NCBI GenBank assembly: GCA_040216555.1
Contig: JAVJOW010000010.1
Coordinates: 1 to 64,000 of the forward strand
DNA from: Arenibacter sp040216555
GTDB lineage: Bacteria > Bacteroidota > Bacteroidia > Flavobacteriales > Flavobacteriaceae
Direction of reading: 5' to 3'
DNA: 64,000 nt
Part shown: positions 16,224 to 24,777 of the stretch, one piece after another
How the letters are laid out: each line of letters starts with the position of its first letter
Numbering within the stretch: position 1 is the first letter of the stretch
Notes under the pieces: model-generated
What the model was told of the DNA's origin: nothing
Database searches by the model: none
What the model saw: only the letters and a program-made list of their open reading frames with translations
Program-made: the position numbers and the translations under genes

Positions 16224-17708
16224 TTATGGGTTGGTTCGTTTCATGGGCCACTTGGAGTTTTCACTATTGGGAACCTTAAGTTTGTCCTGGTGTTCCAAAA
16301 AAAGTTTCAATCCCACCATGGCCGCCATTTCGCGCTCCTTTGAATATTGTTGTTGCAACAGTTCCGGAGTGTAGTAATTCTTAACAAAATGGGTGTCGAA
16401 TTTTCCAGAGGTAAAGGCTTGGTGTTCACAAACAAATTTTCCAAAGGGCAGGGTAGTGGATATTCCCCTTATCTTGTACTGCGATATGGCACCGATCATT
16501 AGTTGAATGGCTTCTTCCCTATCCTTACCATAGGTAATCAACTTGGCCAGCATGGGGTCGTAATAAATGGGTATGGTCATGCCTTCCTCAAAACCGTCAT
16601 CCAACCTTATTCCTTTGCCCTTTGGGCGCTTATAGATTTCCAAAGTGCCTATGCTGGGCAGAAAATTGTCCAATGGATCTTCGGCATAGACCCTAACCTC
16701 CAGGGCATGTCCCTTTATACTTAAATCGTGCTGTGAAAATGCCAGCTTTTCATTTCTGGCAATTCTGATCTGTTGTTCCACCAAATCTATACCGGTAATT
16801 AACTCTGTTACTGGATGCTCAACCTGCAGGCGGGTATTCATTTCCAGAAAATAGAAGTTTTTATCGCTGTCCAAGAGGAATTCTACCGTTCCTGCCCCTA
16901 CATAATCACAGGCCTTGGCTACTTTTATGGCAGCTTCTCCCATGGCTGTTCTTATTTTTGGAGTCAATATGGAGGAAGGAGCCTCTTCCACCACCTTTTG
17001 ATGTCTTCTTTGTATACTGCATTCCCTTTCAAATAGGTGGATAATGTGGCCATAAGTATCGGCCAATACCTGGATTTCTATATGCCGGGGAGATTCAATG
17101 TATTTTTCCAGAAATACGGCACCGTCCCCAAAAGCTGCCTTGGCCTCGCTGATGGCACGTTCCATTTGTTCCGGTAATTCCGATGGCTGTTGCACTACCC
17201 TCATTCCTTTGCCACCGCCACCTGCGGAGGCTTTAATTAAAATCGGAAACCCTATCTCTGCGGAAATTTTCTGGGCTAGGGAAATATCGGTAATGGACTC
17301 TTCAATTCCGGGTACCATGGGAATATTGTAAGTCTTTACTGCCTCTTTGGCTGCTAATTTATTGCCCATAACCTTTATGGCATGGGGTTTAGGGCCTATA
17401 AAAGTAATTCCGTTATCGGCTACCAGCTGGGCAAATACGGCATTCTCACTTAAAAAACCGTACCCTGGATGTATCGCTTGGGCCTTGGTTTTTAGGGCTG
17501 CTTTCACAATTTTGTCCATGTTCAAATAGGATTCTGAGGAAGGCGAATTGCCCAAGTGGACCGCTTCATCGGCAAATCGTACATGGGGAGCCTCCCTATC
17601 GGCATCAGAATAGACCGCTACTGTTTTTATACCTATCTTTCGTGCCGTCCGCATGATGCGCAGCGCTATTTCTCCCCGGTTGGCTACCAATATTTTTTTT
17701 ATCTCCAT
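16224..17708 (-). CDS. biotin carboxylase subunit of acyl-CoA carboxylase
   Basis: The protein is 494 aa from ATG 17708; a seven-codon upstream extension would overlap the carrier gene and is rejected. The enzyme carboxylates biotin with ATP and bicarbonate. Seen: KKILVANRGEIALRIMRTAR at the N-terminus, the ATP-grasp glycine loop KASAGGGGKGMR, FLEMNTRLQVEHPVTE in the active site, and GHALEVRVYAEDP. The stop of the carrier gene lies seven bases before this start, which suggests coupling. It lacks a fused carrier domain, which is supplied by the upstream gene. Confidence 0.94.
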   Translation of the reverse strand: MEIKKILVANRGEIALRIMRTARKIGIKTVAVYSDADREAPHVRFADEAVHLGNSPSSESYLNMDKIVKAALKTKAQAIHPGYGFLSENAVFAQLVADNGITFIGPKPHAIKVMGNKLAAKEAVKTYNIPMVPGIEESITDISLAQKISAEIGFPILIKASAGGGGKGMRVVQQPSELPEQMERAISEAKAAFGDGAVFLEKYIESPRHIEIQVLADTYGHIIHLFERECSIQRRHQKVVEEAPSSILTPKIRTAMGEAAIKVAKACDYVGAGTVEFLLDSDKNFYFLEMNTRLQVEHPVTELITGIDLVEQQIRIARNEKLAFSQHDLSIKGHALEVRVYAEDPLDNFLPSIGTLEIYKRPKGKGIRLDDGFEEGMTIPIYYDPMLAKLITYGKDREEAIQLMIGAISQYKIRGISTTLPFGKFVCEHQAFTSGKFDTHFVKNYYTPELLQQQYSKEREMAAMVGLKLFLEHQDKLKVPNSENSKWPMKRTNP

Positions 17709-17715
17709 ATTAAGG

Positions 17716-18195
17716 CTATTCCATTTCAATGATTAACTGTCCTTTGTCAACAGTATCGTTCACCTTGACATTTATACTTTTTATAACGCCTTCCCCGTGG
17801 GAAGTGATGATATTCTCCATTTTCATGGCCGATAACACGATTAATGGTGTCCCCGGTGCTATTTTCTGCCCTTTTGATGCTATGACATCTATTATAAGCC
17901 CGGGCATGGGGGCCTTAATATTGTTTATTTTATGAGTTTTGGTAGTCAACAATCCCATTTTTTGGACCATTTGATCATATTCATCTGCCAGGACCATTTT
18001 ATAACTATTCCCATTTACCTCTATGGTCAAAGATTTATTGGCAAAATCGGTATTCAAGATTTTGATCTTATAGGAATGGTTGTTCCTAAGGGCATGAAAT
18101 TGATGGTTGCCTATTGGAACAATATCCAAGGAGGCTATATCCGTTGGATTTAAAATGAATTTTTCATTATCGATAACAATATCGTAGTTGGCCAT
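17716..18195 (-). CDS. biotin carboxyl carrier subunit of acyl-CoA carboxylase
   Basis: The protein is 159 aa from ATG 18195 (MANYDIVI). A longer frame begins at TTG 18261 but has no family support. The N-terminal domain is the Bacteroidota-type linker (HQFHALRNNHSYKIKIL). The C-terminal biotinyl domain begins at IKAPMPGLIIDV and holds the biotinylation lysine in SAMKMEN. First gene of the carboxylase operon; its promoter shares the divergent region with the nos cluster. Confidence 0.92.
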   Translation of the reverse strand: MANYDIVIDNEKFILNPTDIASLDIVPIGNHQFHALRNNHSYKIKILNTDFANKSLTIEVNGNSYKMVLADEYDQMVQKMGLLTTKTHKINNIKAPMPGLIIDVIASKGQKIAPGTPLIVLSAMKMENIITSHGEGVIKSINVKVNDTVDKGQLIIEME

Positions 18196-18531
18196 AAAAT
18201 AAGGGTTCTCAATTGGGCACAGTCTTATTTTGATACGACCATGGACCTGATTAATAATCAAAAAATAAAGGACCTAAAAATTTCAGTTCAATGTAAAATG
18301 GCAATAGGCCATTTAACCTGATAGCAAATCTTATTATATCCCTTTTTTGGGCCTTCAATTTTAACATTGAAAGTACATTGAAATGGCCCTTAAAATTATC
18401 TGGACCAATAGGATCAACCTTTTCATTGAAGTGCTTTTACTAAGATATGTAAAAGATTTAAAAGGCAAAGAAGTCAGGACTATTTCCTATTAATCGGAAA
18501 TTATTGGTTTTGAATTATGAATGGTGCATTC

Positions 18532-18543
18532 TGATGATAATCA
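18532..18543. promoter_or_regulatory. FNR/CRP-type dyad TGAT-N4-ATCA (distal)
   Basis: TGATGATAATCA has the pentamer spacing of FNR-family sites (TTGAT-N4-ATCAA). It lies about 160 bp upstream of the inferred nos start site, so it would be a secondary site or chance. Confidence 0.35.
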
Positions 18544-18614
18544 ATATCTTATTTCTTGTGAATGGATAATTTAATGTAGAAGGGCAATGGGAACTATCTA
18601 ATTGTTTAAAAAAT

Positions 18615-18640
18615 AAGGATAAAAAGATGTTTTTATCCTT
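18615..18640. promoter_or_regulatory. perfect 11-bp inverted repeat, 4-base loop
   Basis: AAGGATAAAAA, GATG, TTTTTATCCTT. A 26-base perfect hairpin immediately upstream of the FNR-like site. It could be an operator for a second regulator, or a weak A+T-rich hairpin in DNA. It shares the half-site AGGATAAA with the dyad at the Rrf2 promoter, but with different spacing. Confidence 0.4.
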
Positions 18641-18643
18641 TAA

Positions 18644-18659
18644 TATGATTTTTATCATA
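18644..18659 (+). promoter_or_regulatory. FNR/DNR-like site TATGAT-N4-ATCATA
   Basis: A perfect 16-bp dyad with TGAT-N4-ATCA core, centred at 18651.5. The -7 box at 18681-18688 predicts a start near 18693, putting the site close to -41.5, the class II activator position. This suggests oxygen- or NO-responsive activation of the nos operon by a CRP/FNR protein encoded elsewhere. Confidence 0.6.
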
Positions 18660-18680
18660 TTTTTTGTTTCTGTCCCAAGC

Positions 18681-18688
18681 TAATTTTG
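18681..18688 (+). promoter_or_regulatory. -7 box TAATTTTG of the nos operon
   Basis: Exact TAnnTTTG. A TTTG at 18663-18666 lies 14 bases upstream, shorter than the usual -33 spacing, as expected for an activator-dependent promoter. The leader to the cytochrome start would be about 110 bases. Confidence 0.5.
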
Positions 18689-18805
18689 TCCCAATAAATT
18701 GTTAAAAATCACAAATTATGTATACATCTTTCTAAGCAACAACAATCAATATCAGTATTACGAATAGTTAAAAACGACCTATAAACAACAAATAAAAATA
18801 AAGTG

Positions 18806-19312
18806 ATGAAAATAATTTTAAAAAGTAGCGCAGTTCTTTTTTCAGTGTTGATGATGAGCTGTGGAGGTAAGGAAGAAAAGAAAAAAGAAGGCTTTAGTGT
18901 AGACAGGGCAAAAACCACAACGGAACAACCTGCACCGGCTCCAGCGGCAACAGATGCGAAACCCTCTGAGACCGTGGATTTGACCAACAAGGGAGTAGGA
19001 CCTATAACATCATTAACCTTGTCAGCCGAAGTAGATCAGGAAATGGCTAAAAAAGGGGAAGGAATTTACAATCAAATGTGTTTGGCCTGTCATAGGGTAG
19101 ATAAAAAATTCATAGGGCCGGCCCCAAAAGGTGTTTTGGAAAGACGTAGCCCGGAATGGGTCATGAACATGATCTTAAATCCTGAGGTTATGGTAAAAGA
19201 AGATCCATTGGCAAAAGCATTGCTGGCTGAATTCAATGGAGCTCCAATGGCCAATCAAGGTCTTACCGAAGAACAGGCCAGAGCGGTATTGGAATACTTT
19301 AGAACCTTATAA
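18806..19312 (+). CDS. lipoprotein monohaem cytochrome c of the nos cluster
   Basis: The protein is 168 aa from ATG 18806; a GTG directly in front is ignored. A lipoprotein signal (VLMMSCGG) is followed by a lysine/proline-rich linker, then a class I cytochrome c domain: haem site CLACH at residues 92-96 and probable axial Met148 in GAPMANQ. It is likely a periplasmic-side electron donor to NosZ, replacing the quinol-linked donors of other clusters; that is inference from its first position in the operon, 19 bases before the fasciclin gene. Confidence 0.9.
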   Translation: MKIILKSSAVLFSVLMMSCGGKEEKKKEGFSVDRAKTTTEQPAPAPAATDAKPSETVDLTNKGVGPITSLTLSAEVDQEMAKKGEGIYNQMCLACHRVDKKFIGPAPKGVLERRSPEWVMNMILNPEVMVKEDPLAKALLAEFNGAPMANQGLTEEQARAVLEYFRTL

Positions 19313-19330
19313 TAATAAATACATAGCACT

Positions 19331-19912
19331 ATGTTCACTACAACCAATTTAAAATCATGGATTTTATCGTTTCTAATGCTGGGCCTTTTGTTCAGTTGTA
19401 AAAACGAGCTAAAGAAGGCAGCGAGTCCAACCCAGGACAATACCGTAACGGAGGAAGTTGAAAAACAAGGCCAGGCCTTTATCACTGATGACGTTTCCAC
19501 ACCTAATGTTCTTCAGATTGCCATAGGTTCGCCTGACCATACCACCTTAGTGGCAGCAGTGCAAGCTGCGGAATTGGAAAACGTGCTGGTGAATGCTGGA
19601 CCGTTAATGGTATTTGCCCCGACCAATGAGGCTTTTGCCGCACTACCGGAAGGCACTGTGGAAGACCTTTTAAAGCCGGAGAACAAAGATGCTTTGGCCA
19701 ATATTTTAAAGTACCACGTTACCGCGGGCAATTACAGCAAGGATTTTTTAAGGAATTTTAAAAAATTGGGGCAGGCCAATGATCAGAACGTTACTGTTGA
19801 GGTAGTAGGGGATGATGTTTTGGTAGGTGGTGCAAAAATTTTGGCCAGTATACCAGCTGGCAATGGGATTGTACATGTGGTAGACAAGGTCATGTTGCCC
19901 CCAACAGAATAA
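19331..19912 (+). CDS. fasciclin-domain lipoprotein
   Basis: The protein is 193 aa with a lipobox (LLFSCKN). One fasciclin/FAS1 domain covers roughly residues 55-190: NVLQIAIGSPDHTTLVAAV, GPLMVFAPTNEAFAALP, LANILKYHVTAGNY, ILASIPAGNGIVHVVDKVML. FAS1 domains usually mediate adhesion or protein contact. Members recur beside nosZ in Bacteroidota (from memory), so a scaffold or donor-docking role is possible. It lies between the cytochrome and nosZ with gaps of 18 and 34 bases, so the genes are co-transcribed. Confidence 0.9.
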   Translation: MFTTTNLKSWILSFLMLGLLFSCKNELKKAASPTQDNTVTEEVEKQGQAFITDDVSTPNVLQIAIGSPDHTTLVAAVQAAELENVLVNAGPLMVFAPTNEAFAALPEGTVEDLLKPENKDALANILKYHVTAGNYSKDFLRNFKKLGQANDQNVTVEVVGDDVLVGGAKILASIPAGNGIVHVVDKVMLPPTE

Positions 19913-19946
19913 TTATAAAACTCAATAATCAATTAAATCAAAAATA

Positions 19947-21908
19947 ATGAAAAAGCATACCTATTTAGTTTTGGGACTCTTGAGCTTTGCTGCGCTATTG
20001 ACTAGCTGCGGTAACGGCAATCAAGGTAAAGGTTCTTCAGGAGCATTAAATTCAAGCAATGCCGAAAAAGTCTATGTGGCCCCTGGGGAACATGACGAAT
20101 TTTACGCTTTTATGTCCGGTGGATATAGTGGCAACTTAACAGTTTATGGTCTGCCTTCTGGACGTATGTTCAAGGAAATCCCCGTATTCTCTCAATTCGC
20201 GACCTCTGGCTATGGCTATTCAGAGGAGACCAAACCAATGTTGAATACCTCTTTTGGTTTTGTGCCTTGGGATGACTCCCACCACCCCGATATTAGTCAA
20301 ACCAATGGAGAATTGGACGGAAGATGGATATTCATAAACGGAAATAACACGCCAAGGATTGCAAGGATAAGCCTTACGACCTTTGAAACAGAAGAAATCA
20401 TAGAGGTACCCAATAGTGCCGGTAACCACAGTTCGTCTTTCATTACCGAAAACACCGAATATGTAGTTGCAGGAACCCGTTTTTCGGTACCCGTTCCCCA
20501 AGCCGATATGCCAATTAAGGAATACAAGGGCAATTTTAAAGGAGCCCTGTCCTTTATTAGTGTAGATCCTGAACATGGCCATATGGATATTAAATTCCAA
20601 ATACTTATGCCTGGGTTTAACTATGATCTATCACATCCTGGACGTGGAAAATCTCATGGTTGGTTCTTCTTCACCACTTATAATACGGAAGAGGCCAACT
20701 CACTTTTAGAGGTTAACGCATCTCAAAATGATAAGGATTTTATTGCGGCTATAAACTGGAAAAAAATTGAAGAATACGTAAACAATGGAGGAGGTACCAA
20801 AATGCCAACAAATTATGCTCATAACGTATATGATGAGCATACCCATACTGCAACCTCTGTTATGAGAAAAGAAGTACTTACTGTAGATCCTACTAAAGTA
20901 CCTGGAGCGGTGTTTTTCTTGCCCACTCCAAAATCTCCCCACGGTTGTGATGTAGATCCTTCTGGTGAATATATTATTGGTAACGGAAAGTTATCGGCAG
21001 ATTTAACAGTACACTCTTTTGATAAAATGATCGCTGCCATTGAGGGTAAAAAGTTTGATGGAGAAGCCTATGGTATTCCTATCCTAAAATTTGAGGATGT
21101 ACTTGCCGGAACTGTAAAAAGTGGTGGTCTTGGACCATTGCATACCGAGTTTGATGGCGAAGGTAATGCCTATACTACCTTCTTTATCTCTTCGGAGGTG
21201 GTGATGTGGAAACTGGGAACTTGGGAAGTTATCGATAGAAAACCTACCTACTATTCCGTGGGCCATTTAATGATACCTGGTGGTAATTCCAGAAAGCCTT
21301 TTGGTAAATATGTGGTAGCCATGAACAAGATTACCAAGGATAGATATCTGCCCACAGGTCCAGAATTGGAACATTCTGCCCAATTATATGATATTTCAGG
21401 GGGTAAAATGGAACTTATCTATGATTTTCCTACTCATGGGGAGCCTCATTATGCCGCAGGAATCCCTGCTGAGATCCTAGCGCCTAAATCGCAAAAAATC
21501 TATAAATTGGCAGAAAACAAACACCCATACGCTACTTTGAGCGCCGCTGATGCCAGGGTTGTCCGTGATGGAAAAGATGTACATATATACATGTCCACCA
21601 TACGAAGTCATTTTACCCCGGATAATATTGAAGGGGTCAAGGTTGGCGACAAGGTATATTTCCATATAACGAACCAAGAACAGGACTTTGATGTACCACA
21701 CGGTTTTGCTGTGATAGGTGCCAACACCTCGGAATTGTTGGTAATGCCAGGTCAGACCAAGACAATAATTTGGGAGCCTAAACAAGTTGGGGTATGGCCG
21801 TTCTATTGTACCGATTTCTGTTCCGCACTTCACCAAGAGATGCAGGGCTATGTTAGAGTTTCACCAGCAAATTCCAATATAGAACTTTCTTGGTCCTTAG
21901 GCGATTAA
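19947..21908 (+). CDS. nosZ: Sec-type (clade II) nitrous-oxide reductase
   Basis: The protein is 653 aa. It reduces N2O to N2 in the periplasm. The N-terminus is a Sec lipoprotein-like signal (LLTSCGN) without twin arginines, marking clade II. The seven-bladed propeller carries the CuZ histidines (for example DDSHHPD, SPHGCDVD, PLHTEFDGEG, EPHYAAG). The C-terminal cupredoxin holds CuA: H585 in DVPHGF, then C621, C625, H629 and M632 in CTDFCSALHQEM. All expected metal ligands appear present. It is followed by a strong terminator, so downstream genes may depend on read-through or another promoter. Confidence 0.97.
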   Translation: MKKHTYLVLGLLSFAALLTSCGNGNQGKGSSGALNSSNAEKVYVAPGEHDEFYAFMSGGYSGNLTVYGLPSGRMFKEIPVFSQFATSGYGYSEETKPMLNTSFGFVPWDDSHHPDISQTNGELDGRWIFINGNNTPRIARISLTTFETEEIIEVPNSAGNHSSSFITENTEYVVAGTRFSVPVPQADMPIKEYKGNFKGALSFISVDPEHGHMDIKFQILMPGFNYDLSHPGRGKSHGWFFFTTYNTEEANSLLEVNASQNDKDFIAAINWKKIEEYVNNGGGTKMPTNYAHNVYDEHTHTATSVMRKEVLTVDPTKVPGAVFFLPTPKSPHGCDVDPSGEYIIGNGKLSADLTVHSFDKMIAAIEGKKFDGEAYGIPILKFEDVLAGTVKSGGLGPLHTEFDGEGNAYTTFFISSEVVMWKLGTWEVIDRKPTYYSVGHLMIPGGNSRKPFGKYVVAMNKITKDRYLPTGPELEHSAQLYDISGGKMELIYDFPTHGEPHYAAGIPAEILAPKSQKIYKLAENKHPYATLSAADARVVRDGKDVHIYMSTIRSHFTPDNIEGVKVGDKVYFHITNQEQDFDVPHGFAVIGANTSELLVMPGQTKTIIWEPKQVGVWPFYCTDFCSALHQEMQGYVRVSPANSNIELSWSLGD

Positions 21909-21934
21909 GATTACTTATTATTGGTTTTTAAGAT

Positions 21935-21972
21935 AAAAAGCGGGTCTGGTTTAAGAAACTGCCCGCTTTTTT
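21935..21972 (+). terminator. intrinsic terminator after nosZ
   Basis: AAAAAGCGGG (21935-21944) pairs with CCCGCTTTTTT (21962-21972) over a 17-base loop, ending in a T run. It would attenuate transcription between nosZ and the accessory genes. Confidence 0.8.
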
Positions 21973-22027
21973 AACAAGTTGAAGAAAAGGACAACCATCC
22001 AATACATTGTTCAATTTGTAAATAATA

Positions 22028-22035
22028 AAAGGAGG
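22028..22035 (+). promoter_or_regulatory. canonical Shine-Dalgarno AAAGGAGG
   Basis: AAAGGAGG, seven bases before ATG 22043, is a full anti-SD match. Initiation in this phylum rarely relies on such sequences and other genes in the window lack one, so it is notable and confirms this start. Confidence 0.7.
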
Positions 22036-22042
22036 ATAAGAA

Positions 22043-22687
22043 ATGAAAAATGCAAGTATAATAATGATCATTGGCCCATTATTTTTATTAGGATTGTTTG
22101 CCTTTCCCTTGTGGAACATTATGCTGGGGGCACCTCAATATCCAGAACCATTGGGCATGAATATTCATATTTCGGGAATAGAAGGGGTCTCTGAATTTGA
22201 TTTACAGAATATAGACGGATTAAATCACTATATTGGAATGAAAACCATACCAAAATCTGGGGAAATGTGGGAATTTGATATTTTTCCCAAGGTGATTATT
22301 GGAATGGTAGTCCTTGGAGTACTAATAGGGCTATTGGGATTTTTTGGAAAGGTGGATTTTAAATGGTTTCTAGGGTGGTTTTTACTGATGTCCGTTTTAG
22401 GAGTATTGGGGATGTACGACTTTAATGAGTGGCTTACAGATTATGGTTCCAACTTAGATCCACATGCCATTATTAAAGTAGTCAATGAGGATGGAACGCC
22501 TATGACCTATAAGCCACCCTTGTTGGGATATCAAAAAATGTTGAATTTTGATGTAACCTCCCTTCCAAGTATTGGTGCCTATATGATGTTTGTTGGAATG
22601 TCACTTACATTGCTAGCATCCTATCTTGGCTGGAAGGGCAAGGGATTAAGGGTAAAACAGCAATCAAAAAAAGCGGTAGCTGCATAA
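22043..22687 (+). CDS. nos-cluster four-helix membrane protein
   Basis: The protein is 214 aa. Hydrophobic segments lie near residues 5-25, 88-105, 110-130 and 175-195. A periplasmic loop with NIHISGIEGVSEFDLQNIDG (about 40-60) follows the first helix, a second loop follows the third helix, and the tail is basic. The position directly after nosZ and before nosL fits the NosB-like membrane proteins of clade II clusters, but the sequence match could not be checked. The DLQNIDGLNHYIGMK stretch suggests a metal- or substrate-binding loop (His, Met). Preceded by a strong Shine-Dalgarno. Confidence 0.8.
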   Translation: MKNASIIMIIGPLFLLGLFAFPLWNIMLGAPQYPEPLGMNIHISGIEGVSEFDLQNIDGLNHYIGMKTIPKSGEMWEFDIFPKVIIGMVVLGVLIGLLGFFGKVDFKWFLGWFLLMSVLGVLGMYDFNEWLTDYGSNLDPHAIIKVVNEDGTPMTYKPPLLGYQKMLNFDVTSLPSIGAYMMFVGMSLTLLASYLGWKGKGLRVKQQSKKAVAA

Positions 22688-22696
22688 ATTTTAGAT

Positions 22697-23131
22697 ATGG
22701 TAAACTACAGAATAGTTGTGTTTTTGTTTTTATTGATGGCATCTTCTTGCAATGTTGGTCCTCAGCCCATTGCCTATGGAAACGATGGATGTCATTTTTG
22801 TAGTATGACCATTGTGGACCGGCAACATGCAGCTGAAATTGTTACGGACAAAGGCAAGGTCTTTAAATTCGATTCAAGTGAATGTATGTTGAATCACCTG
22901 AAGGATATAGATAAGAAACAAGTAGCTCTTTTTTTGGTAAACGATTACAATCAACCAGGGGAACTGATCGATGCAACTAAAGCTACCTATATGATCAGCG
23001 AGCGTATTCCCAGCCCCATGGGGGAGTTTTTAACAGCCTTTAAGACAGAGCAGGCGGCAGTGGATGCACTATTGACGTTTGAGGGGGACCTATTGACATG
23101 GGAACAGTTGAAACTAAGATTTAACTTATAG
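22697..23131 (+). CDS. nosL: NosL copper-binding lipoprotein
   Basis: The protein is 144 aa with lipobox ASSC18. NosL delivers Cu(I) to apo-NosZ. Seen: the copper site CHFCSM (C32, C35, M37), then FDSSECMLNHL, and ATYMISERIPSPMGEFLTAF with the conserved serine-proline-methionine stretch. Only nine bases separate it from the upstream membrane protein. This is a complete short-form NosL. Confidence 0.92.
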   Translation: MVNYRIVVFLFLLMASSCNVGPQPIAYGNDGCHFCSMTIVDRQHAAEIVTDKGKVFKFDSSECMLNHLKDIDKKQVALFLVNDYNQPGELIDATKATYMISERIPSPMGEFLTAFKTEQAAVDALLTFEGDLLTWEQLKLRFNL

Positions 23132-23239
23132 ACATCCATAAAACAGTCCAGGGATTTGCCTTGGAAGGTAATCAAGAACAGGCTTATATTTTTCTTATGC
23201 CATTGCGATGCGCTTGGAAATATTTAGCCTAAAATAACA

Positions 23240-23539
23240 ATGACTATGTACACCGTTAACGATGAGATAAAAAATCAGGAATACAAGAAACTTCAGGTAA
23301 ATAAATTGGTAAAAACAGAAGCCTTGGAAATATTGAACATTAGCTTGGAAAAGGATGCCATTTTCCCGGAACATACCGCCCCTACGGACGCCCAATTGAT
23401 TGTTTTGGAAGGAAAGATAATCTTTCATATCAATGGTAAATCCTATTTCATAAGTGGTCAACAACACTTTAGTTTTCCCAAAAACGTGCCGCATTGGGTA
23501 TCCGCCGAAGAAAATTCCAAATTTCTGATCATTAGATGA
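23240..23539 (+). CDS. small cupin of the nos cluster
   Basis: The protein is 99 aa, a single cupin barrel: FPEHTAPTDAQLIVLEGKIIFHI (first motif, one His) and GQQHFSFPKNVPHWVSA (second motif). There is one His in the first motif and one in the second, plus HF. No signal peptide is visible, so it is cytoplasmic. It overlaps nosD by four bases (ATGA) and is thus translationally coupled to it. A metal-sensing or metal-buffering role is speculation. Confidence 0.85.
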   Translation: MTMYTVNDEIKNQEYKKLQVNKLVKTEALEILNISLEKDAIFPEHTAPTDAQLIVLEGKIIFHINGKSYFISGQQHFSFPKNVPHWVSAEENSKFLIIR

Positions 23540-24777
23540 TGGGAAGGATAAGGGCACTTTTCTGCTTTCTATTATTGCTGTTTGGTAATCATTTACGGGC
23601 AGGGACCATCACGGTCTGCGGATCCTGTGAGGTGAAAACTATAAAGGGGGGCGTAGCCCTAGCGACCGATTTTGATACACTGTTGATCAAAAAAGGAACC
23701 TATAAGGAATTCAATATCCAAGTAACCAAACCCTTGACCATTATTGGGGAAAACTATCCTGTAATTGATGGTGAGGATCAGGGGGAGATCATAACCATAA
23801 TTTCGGACAATGTTACCATAGACGGCCTGTTCATCATAAATGTTGGCACCAGTTATACGGCAGATTATGCCGCTATCAGGGTGGTGCAGAGCGAAAACTT
23901 TTTAATTCAGAATGTGGTGCTGGAAAAGCTATTTTTTGGTATTTATTTGGAGAAGAGCAAAAACGGAAAGGTATATCACAATAAGATAATCGGGGATGCA
24001 GTGGACGAATACAATTCGGGGAATGGCATACAGTTATGGTATTCACAGAATATAGTGGTGGAGCGTAATATTGTTCAACACGTAAGGGACGGTATCTACC
24101 TGGAGTTCTCGGATAATATCACTATAGAGAACAATATCAGTTCGGACAACCTTCGTTACGGCTTGCACTTTATGTTTTCCAATGATGACATTTATAAGGA
24201 CAATACCTTTGAAAACAATGGGGCAGGGGTTGCGGTCATGTTTTCCAAAAGGATAAAAATGCTGGGCAATACATTTAGAAAAAATTGGGGTACCACCTCC
24301 TTTGGGGTGTTGTTAAAAGAGATAAATGATGCGGAAATTATAGGCAATACCTTTGAGGAGAATACGGTAGGGATCAGCATTGAAGGGTCCAATAGGATAA
24401 ATTATTCAAAAAATAATTTCATTAAAAATGGATGGGCCATTAAGGTACGTGGTGCCTGTTATACCAATACTTTTATTCATAATAATTTTATGTACAACTC
24501 CTTTGATCTGGCCTACAATAGCAATTTAAACGATAATATTTTCGACGAAAACTATTGGAGCGATTATACAGGTTATGATCTGGACAGGAACGGTACTGGC
24601 GATATTCCCTACAGGCCGGTAAAATTATTTTCCTATATCGTGAACAGAACCCCCGAAACTATTATATTACTTCGCAGTTTATTTATGGATATTATAGATT
24701 TTTCAGAAAAAGTATCCCCTGTTTTTACCCCGGACGAATTAGTTGATGCAAAACCCTTAATGAAAAAAATTAAATGA
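23536..24777 (+). CDS. nosD: NosD copper-site maturation protein
   Basis: The protein is 413 aa with a Sec signal (ALFCFLLLLFGNHLRAG) followed by an unusual TVCGSC pair of cysteines. The rest is a right-handed beta helix with NosD/CASH repeats (NGIQLWYSQNIVVERNIV, GLHFMFSNDDIYKDNTF). It ends with the family-typical NYWSDYTGYDLDRNGTGD and PYRP. It works with the ABC transporter NosFY to supply sulfur for CuZ. It overlaps nosF by four bases. Confidence 0.95.
   Translation: MMGRIRALFCFLLLLFGNHLRAGTITVCGSCEVKTIKGGVALATDFDTLLIKKGTYKEFNIQVTKPLTIIGENYPVIDGEDQGEIITIISDNVTIDGLFIINVGTSYTADYAAIRVVQSENFLIQNVVLEKLFFGIYLEKSKNGKVYHNKIIGDAVDEYNSGNGIQLWYSQNIVVERNIVQHVRDGIYLEFSDNITIENNISSDNLRYGLHFMFSNDDIYKDNTFENNGAGVAVMFSKRIKMLGNTFRKNWGTTSFGVLLKEINDAEIIGNTFEENTVGISIEGSNRINYSKNNFIKNGWAIKVRGACYTNTFIHNNFMYNSFDLAYNSNLNDNIFDENYWSDYTGYDLDRNGTGDIPYRPVKLFSYIVNRTPETIILLRSLFMDIIDFSEKVSPVFTPDELVDAKPLMKKIK

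Larger units (their letters stand above)
18196..18805. other. divergent regulatory region between carboxylase and nos operons
   Basis: Six hundred bases without a supported gene. Besides the sites listed separately it contains AAATGGC-AATA-GGCCATTT at about 18297-18315 and further small inverted repeats near 18360-18390 (TTCAATTTTAACATTGAA). The density of dyads points to control of the respiratory operon. Confidence 0.6.
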
